A program made the position numbers and the translations under genes. Of a DNA stretch of 21,079 nucleotides, positions 8,218 through 15,870 are shown piece by piece. Each line of letters opens with the position of its first letter. Position 1 is the first letter of the stretch. Below the pieces are notes generated by a model that had not been told where the DNA came from, did no database searches, and saw nothing but the letters and a program-made list of their open reading frames with translations. Source of the DNA: Firmicutes bacterium CAG:170. Lineage in GTDB: Bacteria; Bacillota; Clostridia; Oscillospirales; Oscillospiraceae. The stretch lies in contig FR887088.1 of assembly GCA_000436735.1 (NCBI GenBank), positions 1 to 21,079 on the forward strand, written 5' to 3'.

Positions 8218-11200
8218 TCAGCCCGTGATCCCGAGCTGCTGTTCCATTTCGCCGAGGCGGATGTGCAGGATCTTGGAAACGCCCTGCTCCTGCATCGTCA
8301 CGCCGTAGAGCACGTCCGAGGCCTCCATCGTGCCGCGCCGGTGCGTGATGACGATGAACTGCGTCTTGTCGCACAGGTTGCGCAGATAGAGCGCGAAGCG
8401 CTCCACATTCCGGTCGTCCAGCGCCGCGTCGATCTCGTCGAGCATACAGAACGGCGTGGGCCGCACCTTCAAGATCGCAAAGTAAAGCGCGATGGCCACG
8501 AACGCCTTCTCGCCGCCGGAGAGCAGCGTGATGGTCTTGACCTGCTTTCCGGGCGGCTGGACGCGGATCTCGATGCCGCATTCCAGCGGCTGCGACGGGT
8601 CCTCCAGCACCAGCGACGCCTTGCCGCCGCCGAACATTTCCGTAAAGGTCTTTCCGAAATATTCGTTGATCTTTTCAAATTCCCGGACAAAGATCTCCGT
8701 CATTTCTCCGGTTATGGACTGGATGATGTGTTCCAGCTCTCCGCGTGCGTGGAGCACATCGTCGCGCTGGCCGGTCAGGTAGGTATAGCGCTCGTTCACG
8801 CGGGCGTATTCGTCGATCGCGCCGAGATTCGGCGTTCCGAGCGCAGAGATCTTCCGGCGCAGCTCCGTGATGCGCTTGTTCGCGGCGGGGATGCTCTCTA
8901 CCTCCGCCGCCTGCTCCTCCGCCGTCGAGGGCGTCAGCTCATACGATTCCCAGAGCTTGTCCAGAAGCTGCTTTTCCTCCAGCTCGCTGGTCGCCTTTTT
9001 CTGCTCCAGGCGGGCCGACTCGCGCTCCATCAGCAGGATGCTCTGGTTCTTCTCCTGCGCCTGCTTTTCGGTCTGATTGCGCCGGGCCTCAATGGCGGCG
9101 CGGTGGTCTGCGGCCTCGCGCAGTGCCTGACGGCGGCGCTCGGTTTCCTGCTCCAGCTGCGCGATCTTCTCCTGCGAAGCGGCAAGCTGCCGCTCCATTT
9201 CGGCGCTCTGCGCCTCGTATTCCGCGATCAGCTTCTCCTTCTGCGTGCGGTCGCCCTCCATGGCGCTGCAAAGCGTCTGAAGCTGGCGCACATTCTCCTG
9301 CGCAGACTCGCGCTCGGCCTCTTTGGAGGCCGCGTCGAGCCGCAGCGCCGTGATCTTCCCGGCCAGCGCCTCCGCCTGCTCGGAAACGGCGCTCTGGCCC
9401 TGCTCCAGCGACGCGATCTGCGCGCTCAGCGCGGCAGCCTTTTCCTCGGTCTCCTTCGCCAGCCTTTCAAGCGTCTGCACCTTCGTCTCGTCGCTTCCGG
9501 TGCGGCTTTCGATGCGCGAAAGCTCCGAGGCATAGCTCGCAAGGCTTTCCTCCAGCGCCTGCCGCAGCAGCTGTACCTGCTTCTGCTCCTCTGTCCGGCG
9601 CAGCGCCTCGTCCTCCGCCTCGCGGAGCTGGCCCTGCACCGTCGTCAGCTCATATTCCGTTTTCGCGGCGCTTTCCGCCGCTTCTCCATACGCCTGCAAA
9701 AGCGTTTTTCGCTGCGACTCGAGCGCGCTCTTCTGCTTTTGCAGGCGCTCGATCTCGTTGGCGCGGGACAGCACGCCCGCGCTGCGGGAGGCAGAGCCGC
9801 CCGTCATGCTGCCGCCGGGATTCATGACCTGCCCGTCGAGCGTGACGATACGCGCGCGGCTGCCGGAGGCTCTCGCCATCCGTACCGCGTCGTCCAGCGT
9901 CTCGGCAATGACCGTCCGCCCCAGCAGATTTTCCACGATGCTCTCGTATTTTGCCTCAAACGTGACCAGCGCCGACGCGATTCCGACAAAGCCGCGCTGC
10001 GTGCGGAACTCATTGTCTGCCATCCGCTTGCCGGAGATGGAGCCGAGCGGCAGAAAGGTCGCGCGGCCGCCGTCGCGGCGCTTGAGGAACTGAATGGCGG
10101 CCTTGCCGTCGTTGTCCGTGTCCACAACGATATTCTGCATCGCTGCGCCAAGCGCGGTCTCGATGGCCGTCGTGAATTCGTCGTCCGCATGGATGAGCGC
10201 GGAGACCGGCCCGTGTACGCCGCGAAGCGCACCGCGCGCGGACTCCTGCATCACGAGCTTGACCGCCTTGGAAAAGCCCTCGAAATCGCGCTCCATCTCG
10301 CGCAGCATCCGCAGCTTCGAATCCGCCGTTCCCAGCTGGATTTCGGTATCGCTCACCTGCTTTTTCAGCCCGTCGCGCTTTTCCGTTCGGGCCTTCAGGC
10401 GAAGCGAATAGCCGGCGATCATATTGTTCGCCGCCGTGACGTTTTCCTTCGCCTCGGCAAGACTTTTTTCGCACTGCGCCGCCTGCTTCTCCACATCCTC
10501 CCGGCGCGCCAGCGCGGATGCATGATCCGCTTCCAGCGCCTGCTTCCGTTCGAGGATGTCCGAAAGTGCCGTCCGGATGGAGCTGATCTCCGCCCGCCGT
10601 CCGGCTGCCTCCGAGGTCAGCAGCGCATGATTCGCGCGCAGACTGAGGAGCTTTCCCGCCGTCTCGTCGTTCGACTCCGTCAGCTTTTTGCTCTCTTCGA
10701 GCGCTGCGCGGAGCTTTTCGTCGATCCGCGCCAGCTGAACGCCGATCTCCCCGATGCGCGCCTGCTGGGCCTCGATCTGCCCTGCAATGCCGCCGCTGCG
10801 GCTCTCCTGATCGGCCAGCTCCTGCCGCACGCGGTCGATATTCGTTTTGTTGTTGTCGATCGATGCCTGTAAAACCGTCTGATCCGCCTGCGCCTGCTGA
10901 CGCTCCAGCTCTGAGGCGGAGATCGCGTCGCGCTTTTCCTCGAGCACGAGGCTTTCGCGGTTCAGCTCCAGCGAGAGCTGCTCCGAGGCGGCATAGAGCG
11001 AGCTGAGCTCACTGTGCGCCTGCTCCAGAATGAAGGCTGCGGAGGCATAGTCCTCCTCCGCCTTTTTCGCGTTCGCGGCGATCTTTTTGAGCGAATCGAG
11101 CCAGACCGTGATCTCCACGCCCTTCAGCTCGTCGCGCAGCACCAGATATTTCTGCGCCTTTTCCGCCTGCTGCCGGAGCGGCTCGACCTGCATTTCCAGC

Positions 11201-11790
11201 TCGGAGATTTTGTCTCCGATGCGCAGCAGATTGTCCTCCGTCGCCGCAAGACGGCGCTCCGTTTCCTCGCGGCGGTAGCGGCATTTGGAGATGCCCGCCG
11301 CCTCCTCAAAGATCTCGCGCCGGTCGGTGCTTTTGACGGCAAGGATCTCGTCGATCCTGCCCTGCCCAATGTTGGAATAGCCCTCACGGCCGAGGCCGGT
11401 GTCCATCAGCAGCTCGTTGATATCGCGCAGGCGCGCCGACTGCTTGTTGATATAGTATTCACTCTCGCCCGAGCGGTAATACCGGCGGGTAATCATGACC
11501 TCCGGCGTTTCGATCTTGAGTGCGCCGTCCTGATTATCCAGCACGAGCGTCGCCTCGGCAAAGCCGACGGCCGGCCGCTTCTGCGTGCCGCCGAAAATAA
11601 CGTCCTCCATCTTGGCGCCGCGCAGCGCCCGGGAGCTTTGCTCGCCCATGACCCAGCTGATGGCGTCGGAAATATTGGATTTTCCGCTGCCGTTCGGGCC
11701 GACGATCGCTGTGATATCGCTCCCGAATTGCAGCACCGTTTTATCTGGAAAGGACTTGAAGCCCTGAATTTCCAGTGACTTAAGATACAC
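8218..11790 (-). CDS. smc: chromosome segregation protein SMC
   Basis: A full-length 1190-aa SMC ATPase, the core of bacterial condensin with ScpA and ScpB. The head halves carry Walker A GPNGSGKS (31-38), the ABC signature LSGGEK (1090-1095) and Walker B MLDEID (1116-1121). Two long Glu/Gln/Ala/Lys-rich coiled coils flank a hinge at about 510-660 (GVHGPVSALIHADDEF and following). The start is a GTG (11788-11790), giving MYLKSLEIQGFKSF, with AGAGG upstream. In many Firmicutes rnc lies directly upstream; here the integrated island does. A TATAAT at 11817-11822 could be a promoter, but I see no matching -35 box. Confidence 0.98.
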   Translation of the reverse strand: MYLKSLEIQGFKSFPDKTVLQFGSDITAIVGPNGSGKSNISDAISWVMGEQSSRALRGAKMEDVIFGGTQKRPAVGFAEATLVLDNQDGALKIETPEVMITRRYYRSGESEYYINKQSARLRDINELLMDTGLGREGYSNIGQGRIDEILAVKSTDRREIFEEAAGISKCRYRREETERRLAATEDNLLRIGDKISELEMQVEPLRQQAEKAQKYLVLRDELKGVEITVWLDSLKKIAANAKKAEEDYASAAFILEQAHSELSSLYAASEQLSLELNRESLVLEEKRDAISASELERQQAQADQTVLQASIDNNKTNIDRVRQELADQESRSGGIAGQIEAQQARIGEIGVQLARIDEKLRAALEESKKLTESNDETAGKLLSLRANHALLTSEAAGRRAEISSIRTALSDILERKQALEADHASALARREDVEKQAAQCEKSLAEAKENVTAANNMIAGYSLRLKARTEKRDGLKKQVSDTEIQLGTADSKLRMLREMERDFEGFSKAVKLVMQESARGALRGVHGPVSALIHADDEFTTAIETALGAAMQNIVVDTDNDGKAAIQFLKRRDGGRATFLPLGSISGKRMADNEFRTQRGFVGIASALVTFEAKYESIVENLLGRTVIAETLDDAVRMARASGSRARIVTLDGQVMNPGGSMTGGSASRSAGVLSRANEIERLQKQKSALESQRKTLLQAYGEAAESAAKTEYELTTVQGQLREAEDEALRRTEEQKQVQLLRQALEESLASYASELSRIESRTGSDETKVQTLERLAKETEEKAAALSAQIASLEQGQSAVSEQAEALAGKITALRLDAASKEAERESAQENVRQLQTLCSAMEGDRTQKEKLIAEYEAQSAEMERQLAASQEKIAQLEQETERRRQALREAADHRAAIEARRNQTEKQAQEKNQSILLMERESARLEQKKATSELEEKQLLDKLWESYELTPSTAEEQAAEVESIPAANKRITELRRKISALGTPNLGAIDEYARVNERYTYLTGQRDDVLHARGELEHIIQSITGEMTEIFVREFEKINEYFGKTFTEMFGGGKASLVLEDPSQPLECGIEIRVQPPGKQVKTITLLSGGEKAFVAIALYFAILKVRPTPFCMLDEIDAALDDRNVERFALYLRNLCDKTQFIVITHRRGTMEASDVLYGVTMQEQGVSKILHIRLGEMEQQLGITG

Positions 11791-11905
11791 GTTTTACCTC
11801 TTCCCTCTTATATCTTATTATAAGCTATTATTTCATATATTTTCTGTACTTTTCAGAACTTTTTTGTCCATAAGTTTTTACAACTTATTGTATCTTTTCT
11901 GATGA
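11791..11905. other. AT-rich junction between smc and the island
   Basis: No gene is visible here. The stretch is much more AT-rich than its surroundings. It has T-tracts and A-tracts and a TTCTG-N7-CAGAA inverted repeat (11842-11858), a layout that would suit a tyrosine-recombinase crossover site. Tn916-type integrases favour bent AT-rich targets. No second copy of this sequence was found on the right side, so the att assignment is inference. Confidence 0.35.
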
Positions 11906-11959
11906 TTGGTGTAAACTTTGGTGTAAACACGCTTTACTTGAGTAAAAATTGGTGTAAAC
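11906..11959. repeat. three direct copies of TTGGTGTAAAC beside the integrase, likely arm-type sites
   Basis: Exact 11-base copies occur at 11906-11916, 11918-11928 and 11949-11959, with start-to-start spacing of 12 and 31 bases. The last ends one base before the integrase stop codon. The integrase has the Tn916-type N-terminal arm-binding domain, and such integrases bind clustered direct repeats near the element ends. That makes these sites probable integrase arm sites marking this element end. Confidence 0.75.
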
Positions 11960-13225
11960 TCATTTGATCCGGAACGTGCTCTCCAGCACGGCAAACTCCT
12001 TTTGCTTGCGGCTCTCAGTTACATCGGCGTAAATCTCCATTGTCGTGCGAATGTTTTTATGCCCCATAACATCTTGAATAAGTCTGGTGTCCTGTTCCTG
12101 TTCGCACAGTCTGGTGCAGAATGTATGGCGCAAAATGTGCGCGCTGAAACGCGGAAGCAGCTTTGCGTCCCGTCCTTCTTTCTGGGCCGCAAATGTTTCA
12201 GCTCGATTGTAGGTTGCGACGATATTTTGCAGCGCATCAAATACAGCCGCCGGCGTAAAAACCTTACCGTTGTTGTTCAGGAAAATGAAGCCTGCGTATC
12301 CATCAACCACAAAAGGGTCATATTTTTTACGAGCCTGACTTTCCTTTATGGCTTGCAGCGTTTCTCTCACATCCTTGAACATTGGTATTGTGCGCATACC
12401 GGATCTGGTTTTTGGTTCAGAGATACGATAAATGAAGCCCGTAGTGGTCGTTGGTTTATATAGCAGCGCATGCGTAACACGGATCAGATTGTTTTGAAAA
12501 TCGCAATCCGACCATGTAAGTCCGAGCGCTTCGCCAATTCGTAAGCCAGTGCCGAGCAGCACTGTAATCAGCGGCCCCCATCTGGAGAACTCATTGGTCG
12601 AATAAACAAAATTCAATAGAATTTCTGTTTCTTCAATTGTGAGCGCGTTGCGGTGCTCACTTTCCAGCGACAATCGCTTACTCACGTTTGCAAAAGCGTG
12701 CTCGGCCGGGTTGCTTCTGATCAGATTGTCCATAACTGCAATCGCAAACGTTTGAATTAGGATGGAATTGATTTTCTGGACGGTGCTTGGTCGAATGGCC
12801 GATGCAGCGCACAAGGATGTGTACAATCTCTGGATGTCAGAATAGCGAATGTTGTCGAGTGTTCTCTTCCCGAGCACAGGTGAAACATGCTTTTTGTACA
12901 GCTCAATATAGGCGACGCGCGTTGTTTCTTTAAGATCCGCGCGAATCTCCATAAAGGTTTGGAACTCGTCATCCAAGGTGATTGTGTTGGCGCTGCCGAT
13001 GTGGATCCTGTCATCAAGATCCTTTTGGATTTTCTTTTCGAGCTCTCTGAGCGCCTCAGAATCCTTCTTCCCAGCTGGCGTTCGGTCGGATGCAACCAGT
13101 CTCCAGCTATATACAGTCCTGCGATTTCCGTCGCAATCTGTATAGCGGTACATGTATTGCCCGTTTTCGCGCTGCGATTCGCCGCTTCGGAGCGCCCTGC
13201 CCTTGCTATCTCTGTGTTTTCCCAT
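11960..13225 (-). CDS. int: Tn916-type tyrosine recombinase (integrase)
   Basis: A 421-aa site-specific recombinase. Residues 1-75 form the AP2-like arm-binding domain of Tn916 integrase (GESQRENGQYMYRYTD, then VYSWRLVASDRTPAGKK). A core-binding domain spans about 80-180, and the catalytic domain about 195-410. All catalytic residues are visible: Arg229 in GTGLRIGEALGL, Lys272 in PKTRSG, His363 and Arg366 in HILRHTFC, His389 in GHKNIRTT, and the nucleophile Tyr399 in EIYADVT. Length is close to Tn916 Int. AAAGGGG precedes the ATG, and a promoter lies at 13274-13302. The protein looks intact, so the element may still recombine if its ends are present. Confidence 0.95.
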   Translation of the reverse strand: MGKHRDSKGRALRSGESQRENGQYMYRYTDCDGNRRTVYSWRLVASDRTPAGKKDSEALRELEKKIQKDLDDRIHIGSANTITLDDEFQTFMEIRADLKETTRVAYIELYKKHVSPVLGKRTLDNIRYSDIQRLYTSLCAASAIRPSTVQKINSILIQTFAIAVMDNLIRSNPAEHAFANVSKRLSLESEHRNALTIEETEILLNFVYSTNEFSRWGPLITVLLGTGLRIGEALGLTWSDCDFQNNLIRVTHALLYKPTTTTGFIYRISEPKTRSGMRTIPMFKDVRETLQAIKESQARKKYDPFVVDGYAGFIFLNNNGKVFTPAAVFDALQNIVATYNRAETFAAQKEGRDAKLLPRFSAHILRHTFCTRLCEQEQDTRLIQDVMGHKNIRTTMEIYADVTESRKQKEFAVLESTFRIK

Positions 13226-13273
13226 TGTTTGAACCCCTTTTCATGATGAAAAAGAGATCCGATATAGTTTTAT

Positions 13274-13302
13274 ATATTACCATACCAGCGTCGCTTTTTC
13301 AA
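13274..13302 (-). promoter_or_regulatory. probable sigma-A promoter of int
   Basis: Minus-strand TTGAAA (13297-13302), 17-base spacer and TAATAT (13274-13279), ending 48 bases before the integrase ATG. It lies between xis and int, so int could be made independently of xis. Confidence 0.7.
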
Positions 13303-13305
13303 GTT

Positions 13306-13512
13306 TCAGACCACATTATGTTGGTCTATGTATTTTTCAAACAGTGTGCGCTTAATCTGCGCTTTGCGGCCGATCCATAAAAGATAGTCGGCATTCGGAT
13401 TACCGGCGACAATTTTGCGCAGGGTGTTTCTGCCGATGCGAAAATACTGCGCCGCTTCATCAATGCTGAGCGTGTATTGCTCCCACAACGGGATGCGATC
13501 GTATAATTCCAT
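13306..13512 (-). CDS. xis: Tn916-type excisionase (Xis), helix-turn-helix protein
   Basis: A 68-aa DNA-binding protein of the Tn916 Xis family. It opens with the characteristic IPLWEQYTLSIDEAAQYFRIG, followed by NTLRKI and a C-terminal wing ending in KAQIKRTLFEKYID. Such proteins bind near element ends and bend DNA to steer the integrase toward excision. It directly precedes int, the Tn916 order. A GGGGG stretch seven bases before the ATG probably serves as the ribosome binding site. Confidence 0.9.
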   Translation of the reverse strand: MELYDRIPLWEQYTLSIDEAAQYFRIGRNTLRKIVAGNPNADYLLWIGRKAQIKRTLFEKYIDQHNVV

Positions 13513-13529
13513 GAAATACCCCCATATAA

Positions 13530-13556
13530 ATAGAGAAGCCGCCCTTGCGGGCGGCT
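13530..13556 (-). terminator. possible terminator after the dUTPase gene
   Basis: An 8-bp perfect stem (13537-13544 with 13549-13556) lies just past the dUTPase stop. On the minus strand its loop is GCAA, a GNRA tetraloop, and TTCTCTATTTATAT follows. The T tract is broken, so termination may be partial and allow some read-through into xis. Confidence 0.6.
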
Positions 13557-13562
13557 GTAAGA

Positions 13563-13991
13563 TTAAATTCCCGTGGAGCCGAAGCCGCCACGATTTGCAT
13601 TGCTGAGCGCCGGGACTTCCTCGAATTCAATTTCTGGCTGATTCTTCTGAATTCGGAACTGACAGATGCGGTCGCCCTTATGGACGACGGTCATCTCGGT
13701 TGCGTATGCCGGGAACATCCACTCGTCATTGTCGCCGCAGTAAGAGTGGTCAATGACGCCGATGGAGTTCGCCTGCAGAATGTGATATTTCTTATATGTA
13801 GAGCTGCGCGGAGCTACAATTGCCTCATAGCCCTCCGGAAGCTCCATCGCCACGCCAAGACGGATCATGGCAAGCTCGCCGGCCGGGATGTAATAGGTCT
13901 CGGCGGCGCGGAGATCGATCCAGTCGCCTTGCGAGATCCTGGCGATCCGCTCAAGGTCAGGATCGAAGTATTTGATTTTAATTTTCTCCAT
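13563..13991 (-). CDS. dut: dUTP diphosphatase (dUTPase), trimeric type, phage-like
   Basis: A 142-aa enzyme that splits dUTP to dUMP and pyrophosphate, limiting uracil in DNA. Trimeric dUTPase motifs are visible: DWIDLRAAE (motif 1), APRSSTYKKYHI (motif 2), NSIGVIDHSYCGDNDEW (motif 3), GDRICQFRI (motif 4) and the C-terminal glycine-rich arm RGGFGSTG (motif 5). The GDNDEW insert is typical of phage-type relatives. The start at 13991 follows GGGAGGT at the right spacing. It overlaps the preceding 85-aa gene by 14 bases, suggesting coupled translation. It is one of the cargo genes of the island. Confidence 0.93.
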   Translation of the reverse strand: MEKIKIKYFDPDLERIARISQGDWIDLRAAETYYIPAGELAMIRLGVAMELPEGYEAIVAPRSSTYKKYHILQANSIGVIDHSYCGDNDEWMFPAYATEMTVVHKGDRICQFRIQKNQPEIEFEEVPALSNANRGGFGSTGI

Positions 13992-14235
13992 TCTGGACCT
14001 CCCTGCTGCACGTTGTGGAAACGTCGTTGCAATGCGGGCCATCGACCTGGGTGCCAGTGTAGTAAACATCCTGCCGCCACGGCTTTGCAGGCGTCGTATC
14101 GCCGGGCGTATACGGCACTTGATACGGCATCTGAAGCGGTGTCTCTTCACTATACTCATTTTCCTCGACGATCCGCCTTGTCAGGTCGCCGGTGGAATTA
14201 AATTCTTCTGTTGTAATGGTCTGTTTCTTGAGCAT
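13978..14235 (-). CDS. small protein of unknown function upstream of dut
   Basis: An 85-aa protein I do not recognise. The N-terminal third is charged (Thr, Glu, Arg) and the middle is rich in Pro, Tyr and Gln (MPYQVPYTPGDTTPAKPW). There are two cysteines near the C-terminus, and no membrane segment or clear fold is visible. It is considered real because a perfect AGGAGG lies seven bases before the ATG and because its 3' end overlaps dut by 14 bases. It is the first gene of the xis-proximal minus-strand cluster and is divergent from the 86-aa plus-strand gene. Confidence 0.7.
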   Translation of the reverse strand: MLKKQTITTEEFNSTGDLTRRIVEENEYSEETPLQMPYQVPYTPGDTTPAKPWRQDVYYTGTQVDGPHCNDVSTTCSREVQNGEN

Positions 14236-14260
14236 GAAACCTCCTATGTATTATGTAATC

Positions 14261-14289
14261 TTGATGCGTTCCGCGCTTTGTGGTATGAT
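14261..14289 (+). promoter_or_regulatory. sigma-A promoter of the 86-aa plus-strand gene
   Basis: TTGATG (14261-14266), 17-base spacer, TATGAT (14284-14289), followed by the small plus-strand gene 29 bases later. It is the only clear plus-strand promoter inside the island. Confidence 0.75.
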
Positions 14290-14317
14290 GTGGCGAGAAA
14301 AACGAATGGAGCGCACT

Positions 14318-14578
14318 ATGTATTACACGGAATATGAAACTGTTATTTTAGACGGCTTTTTGAGTGAATTTTTCGTCAATGGAAGCGTAAATCCGCAGGT
14401 AAGCGACCATTTTCGGTCGATTTTAGGGCGAATTTCACAGAAAATTCTGAGCGCTTCCGACCTCCGCAATATCTGCGAGGCTCTGGAACTGATTCTGCAG
14501 AACGTCCAGCTCAATCACGAGTCGTATCGGGAAGTTCTGGGCTTGATCGCAAAGACCCGGCAGATGATGCAGAGATAA
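14318..14578 (+). CDS. small helical protein of unknown function, stand-alone transcription unit
   Basis: An 86-aa protein starting MYYTEYETVILDGFLSEFF and predicted to be mostly helical, with repeated Leu/Ile spacing through RNICEALELILQNVQLNHESYREVLGLIAKTRQ. I do not recognise the family. GGAG lies seven bases before the ATG at 14318; an ATG four codons earlier (14306) is possible but has no ribosome binding site. It runs opposite to every other gene in the island, has its own promoter, and is closed by a strong terminator 5 bases after the stop. That layout resembles a phage moron or a regulatory gene. Function is unknown. Confidence 0.75.
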   Translation: MYYTEYETVILDGFLSEFFVNGSVNPQVSDHFRSILGRISQKILSASDLRNICEALELILQNVQLNHESYREVLGLIAKTRQMMQR

Positions 14579-14582
14579 GTAC

Positions 14583-14612
14583 AGCCCGCCATTTCTGGCG
14601 GGCTATTTTTTT
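14583..14612 (+). terminator. rho-independent terminator of the 86-aa gene
   Basis: A perfect 9-bp stem AGCCCGCCA/TGGCGGGCT (14583-14591, 14596-14604) with a TTTC loop is followed by ATTTTTTT. Confidence 0.92.
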
Positions 14613-14615
14613 ACG

Positions 14616-15014
14616 TCATTCGATGCCAAAAGAAATCAGCGAATTACCATCCGTGACTTTTGGGAGCTTGCCATCCCACGATTTGACCTTTTCATACTCG
14701 ATCAGTGCGTCGGTCACACTCTCGGCCAGCTTGCGGTTGGCTTCTGCCTGCGCATCGGCAACGGCTTTGATCGCGTCCGCGTCCGCCTGCGCGGCAATCC
14801 TCGCCTGCTCAGCATCGGCCTCTGCCGTGATGCGCTTTTTATCCGCTTCGGCGTTCGCTTCGATCACCTTCTTCTCGGCTTCTGCCTGCGCTGCGGCAAC
14901 GGAACGTTCATTTTCGATCTGCTGCTGTTCGTAGTTCATCTGAGAGATCTGTTTCTGGGCGATTGTCTGATTGTAGGAGTCCTCAAAATCCATATAATAT
15001 GTTCTCTCTCTCAC
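14616..15014 (-). CDS. coiled-coil protein resembling the C-terminal tail of SPFH/prohibitin-type proteins
   Basis: A 132-aa protein starting at a GTG (15012-15014), seven bases after GGGAGG. Residues about 15-105 are an Ala/Glu/Gln/Lys-rich helix with repeats such as EAEKKVIEANAEADKKRITAEADAEQARIAAQADADAIK, cut here to KRITAEADAEQARIAAQ. The end reads ALIEYEKVKSWDGKLPKV followed by a short hydrophobic ISFGIE. This helix plus KWDGKLPKV ending is typical of SPFH/prohibitin-like scaffold proteins, but the globular SPFH domain and N-terminal membrane anchor that normally come first are absent. It could be a remnant given a new start, or a functional short coiled-coil partner. Confidence 0.7.
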   Translation of the reverse strand: MRERTYYMDFEDSYNQTIAQKQISQMNYEQQQIENERSVAAAQAEAEKKVIEANAEADKKRITAEADAEQARIAAQADADAIKAVADAQAEANRKLAESVTDALIEYEKVKSWDGKLPKVTDGNSLISFGIE

Positions 15015-15047
15015 TTTCTCACCTCCCAGTTTGGTTTGCGCCAGGGA

Positions 15048-15079
15048 TGAAGAAACGACCATGATAAAAATCATGGTCG
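15048..15079 (-). terminator. weak hairpin terminator between the membrane-anchored gene and the SPFH-tail gene
   Basis: A perfect 10-bp stem CGACCATGAT/ATCATGGTCG (15056-15065, 15070-15079) with a 4-base loop starts eight bases past the stop of the 250-aa gene. On the minus strand TTTCTTC follows. The stem is AT-rich, so it may attenuate rather than stop transcription. Confidence 0.6.
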
Positions 15080-15086
15080 CTGATCG

Positions 15087-15839
15087 CTAATCAACTTGAA
15101 AAGACTTAAGCCCAAAATCCAAAACAGCGTGTGTGCTGTATATGCCTTTTGCCCAGTCCGGAACGTCGCCGAATAACTTCTCTTTAAGTGGTTCATACGG
15201 GCATGGCTCCGCTGCCGGTTCGCTGTATAAAAGCCCGGAAGCTTCGTCAAAATGCAGGTGCAGGATCGTATCGCAGAAATCATGATAGCCAAATTTCTCG
15301 GCAACCTCATTCAAATTGCGGATTTGCTCCTGGTAGCCGGCGCCGTTTACAATATATGTACTGACCACAGTGCAGGCCGGCTTCGGCCACTCCGCGCGAA
15401 CCGTATACTGATGGCGTTCCGGGTATTTCCATGGATCATAGGACGGGAAATACTCCTTCAGGTACGGGTCGGATGGCAAATAGCCTTCTGCGATGACCCG
15501 TTCGCGCGCCTTACAAACTGCGATGCTTTCAAGGTCATACGTCCAATGATTGACCGTTAAAACCTCGGCCCTCCAGCGTTTCGCAATTTCCAAAGCCCTC
15601 GGGTCTGGTACCAGCGTCTTCGTATTGTCCAGAGGCGGATATTGCTTAAACTCCTGAAAAACCGGGAGCAGCTTCTTGAGCAGCTCCAGGAAGTAGAACT
15701 GCGCATAGTAGTATTCCCGCGACGTTTTTTTACGCTGACGGGATTTATACTCTTCGTACTGTTTGTCTTTTTTGTGCTGCTGCGTGGATGAAGCCGCGAA
15801 AATGATCGCAAAAAGTACGATCGCAACTACTAAATACAT
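15087..15839 (-). CDS. membrane-anchored protein of unknown function
   Basis: A 250-aa protein. Residues 2-17 form a hydrophobic segment (YLVVAIVLFAIIFAAS) that is a membrane anchor or uncleaved signal. A basic, Gln/Lys-rich stretch follows to about residue 42. The remainder is soluble, rich in Tyr, Trp and Pro, with segments such as FPSYDPWKYPERHQYTVRAEW. I recognise no enzyme motif or family. CAGGAGG precedes the ATG, supporting a real gene. It follows the metallophosphatase gene by 31 bases and is probably cotranscribed with it. Confidence 0.75.
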   Translation of the reverse strand: MYLVVAIVLFAIIFAASSTQQHKKDKQYEEYKSRQRKKTSREYYYAQFYFLELLKKLLPVFQEFKQYPPLDNTKTLVPDPRALEIAKRWRAEVLTVNHWTYDLESIAVCKARERVIAEGYLPSDPYLKEYFPSYDPWKYPERHQYTVRAEWPKPACTVVSTYIVNGAGYQEQIRNLNEVAEKFGYHDFCDTILHLHFDEASGLLYSEPAAEPCPYEPLKEKLFGDVPDWAKGIYSTHAVLDFGLKSFQVD

Positions 15840-15870
15840 CGTTCTACCTCCTGGCTGAATTTGGTTTCTC

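Noticed and set aside
8263..10872. An 869-codon open frame on the plus strand opposite smc
   Set aside because: Its Leu/Arg-rich translation mirrors the coiled-coil codons of smc. The smc frame has Walker A, signature and Walker B motifs.
11842..11858. TTCTG-N7-CAGAA as the att core site
   Set aside because: The shape suits a tyrosine recombinase core, but I found no second copy near the right edge, so it is mentioned only as a possibility.
11906..11959. The three direct repeats as a CRISPR array
   Set aside because: The repeats are only 11 bases, the spacings are 1 and 20 bases, and there are no cas genes.
13992..14159. N-terminal extension of the dUTPase
   Set aside because: The extra 56 residues are Arg-rich and lie antisense-frame within the 85-aa gene. 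The ATG at 13991 has GGGAGGT and matches family length.
15015..15074. ATG start at 15074 for the SPFH-tail gene
   Set aside because: It would begin inside the terminator hairpin with no ribosome binding site, whereas the GTG at 15014 follows GGGAGG at seven bases.
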